From positions 62,001 to 126,000 of the forward strand of contig JADWQD010000005.1 in assembly GCA_016110215.1 (NCBI GenBank): a DNA stretch of 64,000 nt. Reading direction: 5' to 3'. Source of the stretch: Capronia americana (taxonomy: Eukaryota > Ascomycota > Eurotiomycetes > Chaetothyriales > Herpotrichiellaceae). How positions within the stretch are numbered: position 1 is the first letter of the stretch; the number at the start of each line of letters is the position of its first letter. The translations under genes were made by a program, and so were the position numbers. This document shows positions 11,978 through 22,633 of the stretch, piece by piece. Below the pieces are notes generated by a model. It saw nothing but the letters and a program-made list of their open reading frames with translations, searched no databases and was not told the DNA's origin.

Positions 11978-12312
11978 CTTGTCCTACGAGGCCGATCGGT
12001 CCTGTCTACCGGCCACCTTGCGCCGACAATAAACGGACGATGGTTCGGAGAGACCCCGGCGTTGAGATGAGCAAGTAGAGGAAGATGGCAACTGCAACGA
12101 TAAATTGGGAATGACCGATAACAATAAAGCCGACATTCGCCCGGTCATGTGACATCTGAATTTGTCCGATCAATCATCCTCCGCAATGGCCCCTCCAGGT
12201 CATCGGATTCAACGAGGCGTGCCGTACCTTTGAAAAGGTACGTAGCAGCCTCGCTCAGAGATGGAGGACTCTCATCACCTTCAACACATTTGCAGAACTG
12301 TCGTTGCCAGAA
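11978..12312. promoter_or_regulatory. Shared divergent promoter, Zn2Cys6 regulator / flavin monooxygenase
   Basis: A 335-bp region separates two divergently transcribed start codons, so it should hold both promoters and probably the regulator's own binding site. An AT-rich run (ATAACAATAAAG, around 12117-12128) is the most promoter-like stretch. I could not pick out a specific CGG-N-CCG site with confidence. Confidence 0.5.
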
Positions 12313-14335
12313 ATGACTGCCGTCACCACTCTCCCAGTCCGAGTGGACGCTGCCGATGTCAAGTCCAAAGTCATCGTTGACCATGTCGAGGTCGAGGTTG
12401 ATCCAAAACCTCCCGTCGCCGACAACTTCATGTATGATTTCAAGTACAATCATGTGCTTCCCACTTCCGATGTTCTTGGGATCGAGATTCCGACAGACTG
12501 TGATGCTCAGAAGGAGGCAGAGAGCATTGTAGCGCGCCTCTCGGAGGTCATGGGAAAGGGTGATGCTCAAGCCTTTACCGATTTGTTCCTTGAGTATGGT
12601 GAGTGTCCTTACCATGCGCAGTCGACTTTGCAGCGGGCTTACTCCTGGTGTAGGTGTGTGGCGCGACAAGCTGTCTTTCACCTGGGACCACCGCACCTTC
12701 AACTTCCATCCCGCAATCTTGAAGGCTGCCACCGACCTTTTCCCTCAAACCAGGGCCACCAATTTCAAATTCCTGACACCCAACCCCAAAGTTGATCGTC
12801 CTTACCCAGACTTTGCCCAGTTGCAATTCGTTGTGTCCTTCGAGACCGAGGACGTGGTGGCTTCAGCCCTGATCAACTCGGTCCTCACCAAAGACGGCTG
12901 GAAGATTTACATTATGAACACCGTTGCCGAGAAACTGAAGCAGTTCCCCGAAGTTGCCCCTTATGACGGGCACATGACCGACACCATCAGCTGGGAGAAA
13001 CAGAGGGCAATGGATGCGGACACTGCCAACCCGGAAGTTCTGATCATAGGCGGTGGCCAGAAGTAAGTCTCCCTATTGCCCGACTATTTTGGCAGGTTGC
13101 TGACGTTTCAAAGCGGTCTCGCGATGGCTGCCCGGTGTGAGGCACTCGGCATGGACAGCCTTATCATCGAGCGAAGCGACAATGTTGGCGACATCTGGAA
13201 GAAACGGTACGAGTACCTATCGCTCCACTTCCCTCACTGGCCCGACGACCTGCCTTATTTCGCCTATCCGAAACGCTGGCCAACGTTTACTCCAGCTCAG
13301 AAGCAGGGGCTGTACTTGGAGTGGTATGCTTCAGCTCTTGAACTCAATGTCTGGACCAAATCTTCGGTCGTAAGCGCCGACCAGGATGACGATGGTAGTT
13401 GGACCATCGTCATTGACAAGGAGGGCAAGGAGACCCGAACACTGCACCCCAAGCAGGTTGTCATGGCTACTTCACTCTGCGGCATGCCTCTGACTCCCGT
13501 CATTCCCGGCATGGCCAAATTCAAGGGTGTCATCCGCCACTCGAGTGCCCACGACAGCGCTCGTGACTTTGTCGGCAAGAAGATCTGCGTGGTTGGCACA
13601 TCGTCGTCCGGCTTCGACACCGCTTTCGACTGCTCACGTCGTGGCATCGATGTCACGCTCCTCCAGCGCTCACCAACCTATATCATGTCCCTCACACACT
13701 CGGTTCCACGCATCCTGGGGAACTATAAGCCTGATGCCGAGGGCAACCGCCCTGATCTCCAGGAGCAAGACCGCCTCTTTTTTGGCACGCCCGTCGGCCC
13801 GGGCGAGGAGCTCGCTAGGCGTACTGCCAAGGTTCTTGAGGACCTTGACCGCCCACTGATTGATGCCCTCAATACTCGCGGCCTGCGAACATGGCGAGGC
13901 CAACGTGGTACAGGCAATGCAACCCTGGGTCAGACGCGCAATGGAGGCTTCTACTTCGACGCCGGGGCTTGCGAACACGTCATCAATGGCAAGATCAAGG
14001 TCGAGCAGGGCTACATCGAATCGTTTACGGAGGACAAGGCGATTTTGAACGGCGGCCGGGAGCGAGAATTTGACTTGATTGTCTTCGCCACCGGCTTCTC
14101 CAACACCATCGATTCTGTCCGTGCTACCTTGGGCGAGAAGATTGCCAGCAAGTGTGGTCCGATTTGGGGTATCGACGAAGAGGGCGAGTACAAGACAGCC
14201 TTCCGGGAGACCGGAGTGCCCAACTTCTGGATCATGGTCGGCTTTCTTCCAATGACTCGGTACAATTCGAAGATCCTTGCGTTGCGGTTGAAGGCCTTGA
14301 AGGAGGGCGTCGGCCGTCCTCCTTATAAAAGTTAG
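12313..14335 (+). CDS. Flavin-containing monooxygenase with N-terminal SnoaL-like domain, 638 aa
   Basis: Exons 12313-12598, 12654-13062 and 13114-14335 sum to 639 codons in phase. Residues 1 to about 190 resemble an NTF2/SnoaL-like domain. The FAD-binding Rossmann motif follows (VLIIGGGQNGLAMAARC), with its glycine run completed across intron 2. A FATGF-type motif (VFATGFSN) and a second dinucleotide site for NADPH (VVGTSSSGFDTAFDCSRRG) follow. The layout matches fungal class B flavoprotein monooxygenases of the indole-pyruvate/YUCCA-like or dimethylaniline-type annotation. It would insert one oxygen atom at carbon, nitrogen or sulfur of a small molecule; the substrate is unknown. The SnoaL-like part is typical of this fungal subgroup and not an obvious recent fusion. 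The divergent regulator probably controls it. Confidence 0.88.
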
Positions 14336-14773
14336 GTAGTGTTGGAATTGGACTTTTTATAGAACTTTGAAACGACATTGGTCGCTGTTGTTGAATTCAG
14401 ACACGATAGAATCATTTCTTCCGTCAATGTTCATATCCCTCATGTCGCTGGGCACGTCTCAAGGTGGACGGGTAGGTCCAGGTGTGTATCACGGTCGCCA
14501 TTCTGACTTGTCTTTGTATGATTATACGTGTTATTTATATCCTAAGGCAGTAATATGCCCGAAACGTAAAGTTAGAAACTCAGTCAGGGCGTCGCGTCCC
14601 CGCCTCACGTATGTGACAATCGATCTCGTTTTTTACAGGGATTTAAGTCTGGCCCCCTTTGCGATTGACGAACAGGAGCTGTTCTTGTAACGAGGACCCG
14701 TGCTTTTTATTAGAGCTACGTATAAGAAATCCATCGGTCTATGGAAAAGATTTCCGCACCAGCTATTGTTGGC
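14336..14773. other. Convergent 3' intergenic region
   Basis: AT-rich spacer between the flavin monooxygenase (+) and the aldo/keto reductase (-). No gene seen. Confidence 0.35.
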
Positions 14774-16043
14774 TCACTGGGACTTCACCGGACCATACCA
14801 GTCCTCAAAGCCGAGATCGAATCCCCACAGAGGTGTGTTGATACGCTTCGCCTTGCCTCTGGCAGCGAGACCGTCGAGCTCCGCCAGGTCGTCCTCGGAG
14901 AGCGAAATGACCTCTTTGTTGCTGGAAATGCGATTCTCGCTGACCGACTTGGGGAGTACAACGACTCCCTTGTTGACATGATAGCTGATGAGTACCGTGG
15001 CGGGTGAGACGCCATTCTTGTCGGCAATCCGCTGGATGTCGGGATCTGACATGATCGGAGCGCCTGGTTTTAAAAAGAAATTCAGCCAACCAATTTCCCG
15101 ACATGCCATAATACTTTGAGAACTCACCCGTGGAGCCCAGGGGTGAATAGGCTTCCATCAAAATGCCCAGATTGGTGCAGTACTCTCTGAGTTCATGCTG
15201 AGGGAGAAAAGGGTGCAGCTCGACCTGGTTCACGGCAGGCACGACAGTCCACTTCTTGCGAAGCTCTTCCAAGTAAGGGATCGACCAGTTCGCAACGCCG
15301 ATCGCCTTGACCTTGCCGGACTTGTAGACCTCTTCCATTTGACGCCAGGTCTCACTCTGATTCCACGATCTGTCAGTTGACCGGGAGCCGTCGGGGTTGA
15401 CCGGAAGCAGCTCGCTCGTCTTGTTCTGTGTCCGGGTTGGTTTCAAACGGGTCGAGTACTAGGAGAAGGGGCGGGGGAAAGAAAGATGCTCACCGGAACG
15501 AGTCTAACAGGCCAATGGATAAGCTGATGGGTATGTTGTTAATCCAGGCCTTGCAGCAGGTTGGACGACCGCGACCTACATAGAGATCAAGATAGTCGAC
15601 GCCTAGAGCGTCAAGGCTCTTCTGCAGCCCCTCCTTGACATTGGGCTGGTGCGTGTTCCAGAGCTTGCTGGTGATGAAGATTTCGCTACGAGGCACGCCG
15701 CTATCTACAATACCTTGGCCGACTTCGTTCTCGTTGCCTGGGAACGTCGTTAGGCCGGTTGTCGGCACCAGCGGATTGGCTTACCGTAGATTCTGCATAT
15801 CGTCAGTGGAAATCGTTGCAGGGGGGAGCCAACAGTAACTCACAGTGCAGCATCAATGTGACGGTATCCATCCTTAAGAGCAAATGCCACTGCTTTTCGA
15901 ACCTCTCCCGGTCGAGATTGCCAAGTCCCTGTGTACAGTGTAAGCAAGATAAGGCGGCTCGGAGAGCACAGGTTCTACTGACCAAGACCAACGGCGGGAA
16001 TCAGGGCACCAGTGTTAAGTTTGAAATGTGTGGCCGGGGCCAT
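14774..16043 (-). CDS. Aldo/keto reductase, 309 aa, with an 8-nt microexon
   Basis: Seven exons (15983-16043, 15844-15928, 15785-15792, 15580-15737, 15494-15523, 15128-15425, 14774-15063) add to 310 codons in phase. The AKR catalytic tetrad is visible: Asp in GYRHIDAA, Tyr in IYGNE, Lys in ITSKLW, and His in LIHWPV. Typical later blocks are GVANWS, VNQVELHP, AYSPLGS and the NADPH-binding PKSVSENRI. The third exon is only eight bases (AATCTACG) and contains the catalytic Tyr codon, so its inclusion decides activity. The product would reduce an aldehyde or ketone with NADPH, or the reverse. For intron 5, an acceptor at 15426 gives the family-like join VPNKTSELLP, better than a 35-bp alternative. 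Confidence 0.88.
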
Positions 16044-17311
16044 TGTCGTTCAGTGGTACCAAATCCTCCGCCTCTTAAGACACGAGACGCTGCGAGACTG
16101 GAGCAAAACGATGAAGGTGCAGGACTTGCGAGGGTCACTTGCAAAAGCTGCAGATGAATTGCCAATTGCCTCATGACGCCGCGGTTCCTGTGCAGGAGGA
16201 GGTCTTTGTAGGCGACACCGGACATCAAACCGTTTGAGTGCTGCCGATACATGACGGGAGTAATATCGGCTGCCCAAGCAGTCACTAACGTCCCCACCAA
16301 GTATGGGATGTTCGTTACCTGGTTGGTCGAATGCCATACACCAGAGTAAGCCCGGTCGGACACTGCACTATGGCCCTTTATCCCCTATCGGCCGTGATGT
16401 TCTCCGGCTTTCCTGCTGTTACGTCCGATCCGATGGACACGGACATAATCTACGAAGATGACCCTCATATGAGACACGGCGTTCCATTCGGAACGAAGGA
16501 CATTCACGATCGGTTGATGCCACGACAGCCACAGGCCGTCTCTGCACTGAACGAAGCTCATTCTCCTGATTCCATCCAGCAGATGACACTAGGAGCCTTT
16601 GTCTGGATCTGTGCGGGTATGAAGTATGGGTGATGCCACCGATATCCTCCTTGCTGGGACATATGGCGGTTGCTTTCAGGTGCCCGGTATGAATTTCAGG
16701 AGAAGTGGGTGGCACCCCAAGGAAGTCGTAGCAGCGACGTAAGCAATGTCTACTTTTGACTCCGTTTAGGAGTCCGTGTTTCGCAACGAGCATCGTGTGA
16801 AAGCAGCAAGGTCATGCCGTGGCAAAGACCATCCGCGCAGAAACAATTGGAGCGCCCATATTCAAGGGTGACACCTTCCCTGTGTATTTCTCATCAGCGA
16901 AAAACACGAGCTCTGGAATAGTGGCCAAGTGAGGAGCGGTTGGAACATGGATCATCAGGTAAGTACTAGCTAGGCGGTGAGCCCCGGAAATGGGCCGGGT
17001 GCACCTAGGGAGCCTCCCGGGATTTACTTGGCCGTTTTCACAGCTAACGGTAGGTGGCCTTGGTAGGTAGCATTGGGCTTGCTTCCCCGCCTGCACAACT
17101 GCCCCAGAGCTGCGGCGGGGATGGCAATGAGGGGTTAACCAAGTTAGTGTAATTCCCTAGCCGCCTATGGCCAAGTAGGCTGCGGGGATGTGAAGACGCG
17201 TATAATGATGGATTTCCCTTCGGATTGTAATTGCCTCTTCTTCTCTGCCACCAATTTCTCTTTCATGTCGACTCCATACGCCCGCTTCCTAGTACATGCC
17301 TTCTGGATGCC
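16044..17311. other. Divergent intergenic region, AKR / Zn2Cys6 regulator
   Basis: 1.27 kb between two divergent start codons. Open frames on both strands (16331-16633 +, 16419-16793 -, 16812-17096 -) are short, overlapping and motif-free, so I do not call them genes. The region presumably holds the promoters of both neighbours. Confidence 0.4.
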
Positions 17312-19599
17312 ATGCGTACACGTACTGGATGGTGAGTTGAAGTCCAACTACCACCGCGAATTTGCCCACTAATGGCTCCAACCGCCAAGTCAACCCTGTC
17401 ATGATCGCCACGTGAAATGTGAGTGCTTCCTTGGCGCGATGATCACCACGGATGCTGATTTCTAGGTGTCAAGCTGCCCGGGTCGCAAAGATGCCAAAGG
17501 TGCATCGAAGCGCAGCGAGAATGCCTTCGCGACACACCCCTTCATTTCCGACAAGTCAAGTCCGTACGGCTGAAGCCCGTGGCTGGACGTAGGGTGAAAC
17601 ACGAGTTGACACACACTCCCCAGCAGGTCTGGGTCGACATTCCCTCGGAAGGTGGGCTTGCGTGACAAGTCTTTGCCTTGACGATGTTGACGGTCCAAAG
17701 TGCGATTTGTTTCTTCCGATTACGAGCCAGAACCTTCTCCATCAGAGGACGATACACCCAGACCTCCTCCATCAGCCATTCCGATTTTCCCTCCAGACAC
17801 GCACGACAACCTCCAAATCTTTACCGATCCAACGCCGGCATCTACTCACGACTGGACGACTGAGCTCTCGCCACACCACTCCACGATTCAGAACAGTACC
17901 CCTACACACTCGAGTCTTCAACTTTACGGTCTCCCTTCCCAGTTTTCGGCCGCGACGCACCATTCTGTCAACGCTGGGTCGTCACCATCACAGTCTGTAG
18001 ATAGAGTCCGTTCGAACCAGCACCAATCTCCTGTTTCCTTGAACACACCATCGACCATCACTTCTCCAAGTCATGGGATTCGCACCTCGTGGCCGTTCCA
18101 AAGCCTACACGAGGCGAGTCTATTGCACCACTATATCGTAAATCTATCCCTCCAGGTGATTCTTCCCGTCTCCTGTCTTCTTCTTCAGAGACCACTAACT
18201 AGGCCAAGTTCGATTCTTGCGACAAGCAACGTCACTTTGGAAACGCGATACCGAAACGTGCAATACAGTATCCTGTGATCAAGAATGCAATCTTTGCCGT
18301 GTCGTCGCGGCAAATGAGTCTTCTTGCCGGGAGAGAGGACATCGAGTCGCCCCATTATGTCAGCGAATGCTTGCGAATCCTCATAGATACCCTCGAGGAC
18401 CCTCTTGAGCACTTGGACGAAAATCTTCTGGCGGCGGTGGTGCTGTTGAGGACACACGAAGAGATGTCTGGTAAGTGATGGGCCACGATGCATCACGAGC
18501 ACGAGGCTGAATGATTGGTCGCAGAGAACGATGAAAGGTGCCATCTCTTCGGGACGACCAGACTCTTGAACTCGATAGCGTCCTTCGCCGCCGATGGCGG
18601 CCTTGGAGAGTCGGCCAGCTGGGTGTCGCTGCGTCAGCACATATACATCTCCCTCACCAGTCAGGATCCTTTCACCATCAACCTCACCAACTATCGCGAT
18701 TCCAAAGTCTTCCACAACTCGGATGATGAATCGTGGGCAAATCGGATCATCTACATCTTCGCCAACATTCTCACACAGGTCTTCCGACCCGGACATGAGC
18801 AGATTTCGACCATGACATGGGCGGAATTGAACGCCGAAGTCGCCAACTGGGATCGTACAAAACCATGGCATTTTAGCCCCCTGTTTGTCCAAGACCCGCA
18901 AAGGGAGTCTGCGAACGAGCCGACGAGAAACCCTTGGCCGGAATTGTACATGTGTAATCCTGCACAGGGTAAGCAGAGTACGGCCACCATTGGCGACGGC
19001 CGGTCTTTTGACGACATCTCTTTTTAGTGGTGGGCCTACAGCATTACTATCTTGCCAAAGTCGTTTTGGCCATCTACGACCCGTGCTTGTCCAAGCTGAG
19101 TTTCAACTCGTATCAAGTAAGGCGGGCTTCCGATGTAAGTCTGCGAACCCCTGCCACCACACCTCCCTTCAAATGCAATGTTTGGATGGCCTTTTAAATG
19201 TCGATTCTGATGCTGAAAATTCCTCCTAGGCTGCCGTGCGGGAGAATATACGAAAGGTCAGACTATGTCAAGAACCGGTTGTACTAAGGGACTCAACTGA
19301 CAACGAAGCACCGCAGGCCGTCGGCCTGGCAGTCTCCAACGATCACGTCCTTACCGCAATGTTCCAGACCTCTCATATTCTTTCGGCTTGTAAGAGGCAA
19401 TGCCTGAGCCCGTTCCCGGACGGTTGCACTTTGCGATCAAGCACTACTGACCCTGCCTCCGTGCAATCTAGGTGGGATGTACCTCATCGACCGAAAGGAG
19501 CAAGACGCAGCCGTCGACTTCCTCGTCCAGATGAACAAGCGGATAGGTTGGCAGACCGCGCACATCGTCCGCGATCTGAAGAGGCAGTGGCAAGTCTAG
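17312..19599 (+). CDS. Zn2Cys6 transcription factor, 576 aa, ten exons
   Basis: Ten exons give exactly 577 codons: 17312-17331, 17390-17418, 17466-17651, 17701-18155, 18209-18470, 18525-18968, 19028-19134, 19230-19256, 19317-19389, 19472-19599. The zinc cluster starts at residue 7 (MRTRTGCQPCHDRHVKC, then a loop and CQRCIEAQREC), matching the common fungal RTGCxxCxxRHVKC form. Introns 1 and 2 each fall inside a zinc-ligand Cys codon. A Ser/Pro/Thr-rich linker follows, then the ARCA-type fungal regulatory domain, recognisable from SLQFDSCDKQRHF, KNAIFAVSSRQ and a late region with HILSACGMYLI. The ATG sits six codons before the finger, normal for this group. Its position between the AKR and the reductase/P450 pair suggests it controls those. 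Confidence 0.87.
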
Positions 19600-19661
19600 T
19601 CGTTCTCACGCCATATATCCAAGTCCAGTTTATCCTCTGCCACAGCTGGTGGCAGGAAATT

Positions 19662-21821
19662 TCAGCCCCACACGTCCTCTCTCCATTTGCCCTTTCTCTT
19701 GAGGCCTTCACTCCACTCTTTGACCTGGGCGTCTGTCCAGCCCTTGGTCTCCTTGACGACCTCACCAACACTGAACCCGACCTCCCTTGCCATCGATGCT
19801 CTGCCGCAGATATAGAAGCTCGCGCCTTTCTCCTCGATCAAGCCCAGCACCTCGTTTCCGTATTCCTTGACCCTTTGCTGCACATACACCTTCTCCTGTC
19901 CCTTCACCCGGGAGAAGGCCGTGACGATCTTCAGCAGCACCTTCTCCCGTCCGACAGATGCCTGCATGGCCTCCAGCTCCTCACGATACAGAAAGTCCTC
20001 CTCGGGTCGCCTGCAGCCAAAAAACAGCACCATCTCTCCGATGGGCTTGGCGATGGCGTGCAGCTTCACCCGCTCGGCGATGAATGCGCGGAATGGCGCC
20101 AACCCTGTGCCGGCCGCGACCATGATGATTGGACAAGTGCTCTGCACGGGCAGCTTGAATTTACTCTTGCGGATATGGGCGTAGAGTCTCGTGCCTTGGA
20201 GAGCGTTCCCGGGCCCGGAGAGGTCATACTCGATGACTGCGCTGCTTGGCAGGGCGAGTTTGGGATCCGAGAGCTGTCCTTGTTGCTTTGAGAGAGCAAG
20301 GAGATAATTTGAGGTCACGCCGTAGATGTTTTGTCGCTCGTTGTCGGGCAGGGGGTCGACTGCAATGAGAGCTGTGATACAGGCGCGTCGTGGGCTGATG
20401 ACGCTGCTTGAAGAGATGGAGTAATAGCGTGGCTGGCTGAGTGGTAGCAACTCGATCAGATACGAAATTGGCAGTTTTGACCACGGCTCACTCGGGCTAG
20501 CGAGGCTGAGTACACGACCCAGCGTCAACTGCGTATGTCTTAGATACTCGGAGTAGGACTCCTTATCCTGACCAAGTTTGAGCACAAAGTCTCGCGCTTC
20601 GGGCGAGGGAGCGAAGGATGCGAGGCCTTGAATCAGGCTTCGAGACAGTGGGGCGCATATCTCCAGATAGCGGCTGAAAAGAGCGCGGATGGTCGTCGGA
20701 GTGGGAATCGGCACCTTGACCGCTGGATCGAGGGATTTGAACGACATCGGCACATCTTGACGCTGCTGCAGGTGCATGGAAGTCAGGAGCAAGTCCACCT
20801 CGCTTGTCGGATTACTTGGCCAGACGGCAAGATGGTCGCCGGTCTTGTAATGAAGTTCGGGGTATTCCGAGAGATCCAGCTCCATGTGCACGCAATTGCG
20901 CGTGGACGAGTTGAAGAGCTCCTTTGCATTCTTGATGGTTAGAGCGCGGATAGGGGAACAAGCTGCCGCCGCTCGGGGATTGTCTCTGGAGTGTGCAGGC
21001 TTGCCGTGATGGAGATCGATCAGTTCCAGGGATTCATCCTCCGTGCCAACGATGGTGGACTGAAACTCGACCATCTTCTCCTCCAACCCAAAGTCTCTTC
21101 GGAACACGCCGAAGAGTTCATCCTTCCAGGCGAGGAAGTCCTCCTCGGTGGACCGCTCTGCGTCGTCCGCTTTGCCAACTGGCAGAAGAAGTTTGGCTCC
21201 TGATTTGCTCAGACATTGCACAGCGACATCGACCACACGGTTGTAGTACTTGTAGTTGCTATTGCCTAGACCAAAAGCCGCAAATCGAAGATTCGACAAT
21301 GCTAGGGGCGAGTCGCGATTGACCCAGTCCCAGAAGCCACTAGTATTGTCGCTTGGGTCCCCCTCGCCGTAGGTCGAGAGGATGAAAATTGCAATCTGAT
21401 CGTTGGACAGCCGGGCGATGGATTCAGGATCGTAGTCTGAAAGATCCGCTGAGAGCGCGCCGAGACCGAACCTGACTTGACATTCTTTGGCGAGTTGGTT
21501 TGCAAAGCGCTCCGCAGTTCCAGATTGAGAACCCCAGAAGATGACGGCTCCTTTGTCGGTTTCGGCAAGCTTTTTCGAGATGTCGCGTTGCGCTTGGCCC
21601 TGCGAGTTCGCTACCCCCATCTGTGCTTGAGGCCTTTCGAAGTAAGTATGGTAGTAAGGATCGGGTCTGTCCCAAGCAATCCCCCGGAGCAGATAAGCCA
21701 CAGCCACGAATCCAGCAAGAATCAGAACGACCATGTCTATAGTCGACGTCGGCTTGAAGGCCTTGGAGACTTGCTGCAGCACCGGCGGCAGAGCCAGAGT
21801 ATCCCAAATTGCTGAACCCAT
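19662..21821 (-). CDS. NADPH-cytochrome P450 reductase, 719 aa, intronless
   Basis: This is a single 720-codon frame. Domains in order: an N-terminal membrane anchor (residues about 28-48); an FMN flavodoxin domain with WGSQSGTAERFANQLA near 95-110, STYGEGDPSDNTSGFW and LGNSNYKYYN; an FAD domain with RYYSISSS and GVTSNYLLAL; and an NADPH domain with AAGTGLAPFRAFIAER, FFGCRRPEEDFLYREE and YICGRAS. It ends in Trp-Gly, so the C-terminal aromatic that stacks on FAD is present in shifted form. It would pass electrons from NADPH to P450s at the ER. Every fungus has at least one such gene elsewhere; the location here, divergent from a P450, suggests a cluster-dedicated paralog, but I cannot show that from one window. 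The antisense frame at 19236-20291 is a shadow. Confidence 0.95.
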   Translation of the reverse strand: MGSAIWDTLALPPVLQQVSKAFKPTSTIDMVVLILAGFVAVAYLLRGIAWDRPDPYYHTYFERPQAQMGVANSQGQAQRDISKKLAETDKGAVIFWGSQSGTAERFANQLAKECQVRFGLGALSADLSDYDPESIARLSNDQIAIFILSTYGEGDPSDNTSGFWDWVNRDSPLALSNLRFAAFGLGNSNYKYYNRVVDVAVQCLSKSGAKLLLPVGKADDAERSTEEDFLAWKDELFGVFRRDFGLEEKMVEFQSTIVGTEDESLELIDLHHGKPAHSRDNPRAAAACSPIRALTIKNAKELFNSSTRNCVHMELDLSEYPELHYKTGDHLAVWPSNPTSEVDLLLTSMHLQQRQDVPMSFKSLDPAVKVPIPTPTTIRALFSRYLEICAPLSRSLIQGLASFAPSPEARDFVLKLGQDKESYSEYLRHTQLTLGRVLSLASPSEPWSKLPISYLIELLPLSQPRYYSISSSSVISPRRACITALIAVDPLPDNERQNIYGVTSNYLLALSKQQGQLSDPKLALPSSAVIEYDLSGPGNALQGTRLYAHIRKSKFKLPVQSTCPIIMVAAGTGLAPFRAFIAERVKLHAIAKPIGEMVLFFGCRRPEEDFLYREELEAMQASVGREKVLLKIVTAFSRVKGQEKVYVQQRVKEYGNEVLGLIEEKGASFYICGRASMAREVGFSVGEVVKETKGWTDAQVKEWSEGLKRKGKWREDVWG

Positions 21822-22633
21822 TGTGGGACCGTGGTGTATTAATCAATGCTTCTCCTTCAAATGGATTTTTTTCTAATTGAAATCACAATCAAGGTAGTCA
21901 GAGAGAGAGAGAAAGAGAGAGAGCCTGCCTGGCTTGGTTTCAAGGACACTGTCCAAATGAGGTCGTTGAGCGTGCCAGACTTCTGGCATGGACAGTCAGT
22001 GCAAATAAGTCTTCAGGCAGGAACGCTGATATTGATATCCTCCACCATCCTGAACGACCCACACCCTCGAGTTCAAGAAGCACATACCGTGTGTCTGGGG
22101 ACTCCATTGCTAACGGGGGGGAGAGAAAACCAATTCCGCTGGTCTAGGCTTCGTTGGCAGATCACTCTCAGAGAATCGCCACAAACGGCCATCGGAGTAA
22201 GACTGCCTCTTGCGCTCAGGATGAGGTCGGAGAGCCCCGATCGGGCGTGACCCCCGTTGCGGAGGGGGCGCTAGGGTCGTGGGGGAGTGAAGAACTCCGA
22301 GACCCCTGTTCGCAGCTGTCTTGGCCGGGCAGGCCGGGGAAAGACTTCTACTTGTGGGGAGCTTCGCCGTTTCGTTGACTTTGTTTCGGCCATCGAAAGC
22401 CCAGCACGTCTGGTGTGCTGTGCGCAGTCCAACAAAAACAATGTCTGCGGAGGAGGGGAGAGAGGAAAGCCGCGCCTGGCAATGGTGGGATGTCCCACTC
22501 TTAGGAGATATAATCGATGCCAATTCAGCAGATTGAAAGTCCTGGTGTACATAACGGCGAAGCACCGTCCATATCTCTTTCTCCCACACATACTGCGTCT
22601 TGACTTCCCTTGTGCCGATTACCACCGACCAAC
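21822..22633. promoter_or_regulatory. Shared divergent promoter, P450 reductase / P450
   Basis: An 812-bp region between the two start codons, well placed to co-regulate an enzyme and its electron donor. It holds a purine microsatellite close to the reductase start, a GC-rich block (about 22230-22275) with a partial palindrome around CCGATCGGG, and an AGGAGATATAATCG stretch (about 22503-22516) that could be a TATA-like element for the P450. Open frames inside it are short and motif-free. Confidence 0.55.
21901..21923 (+). repeat. GA microsatellite
   Basis: GA dinucleotide repeat with one interruption, 80 bp upstream of the reductase start codon. On the reductase transcript it reads as a CT-rich tract, common in fungal core promoters just ahead of the transcription start. 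Confidence 0.8.

Noticed and set aside
15459..15493. 35-bp intron in the aldo/keto reductase
   Set aside because: It keeps frame but is too short for a fungal intron and gives an unusual insertion; the acceptor at 15426 yields a 68-bp intron and a family-like sequence.
17390..17418. Loss of the first zinc-ligand Cys in the regulator at 17312
   Set aside because: The genomic AGT codon looks like a Cys-to-Ser change, but an upstream 20-nt exon ending in TG restores TGT after splicing.
19236..20291. 351-codon frame on the + strand
   Set aside because: Its first part overlaps exon sequence of the Zn2Cys6 gene in another frame and the rest is antisense to the P450 reductase; no motif and no ATG context support it.
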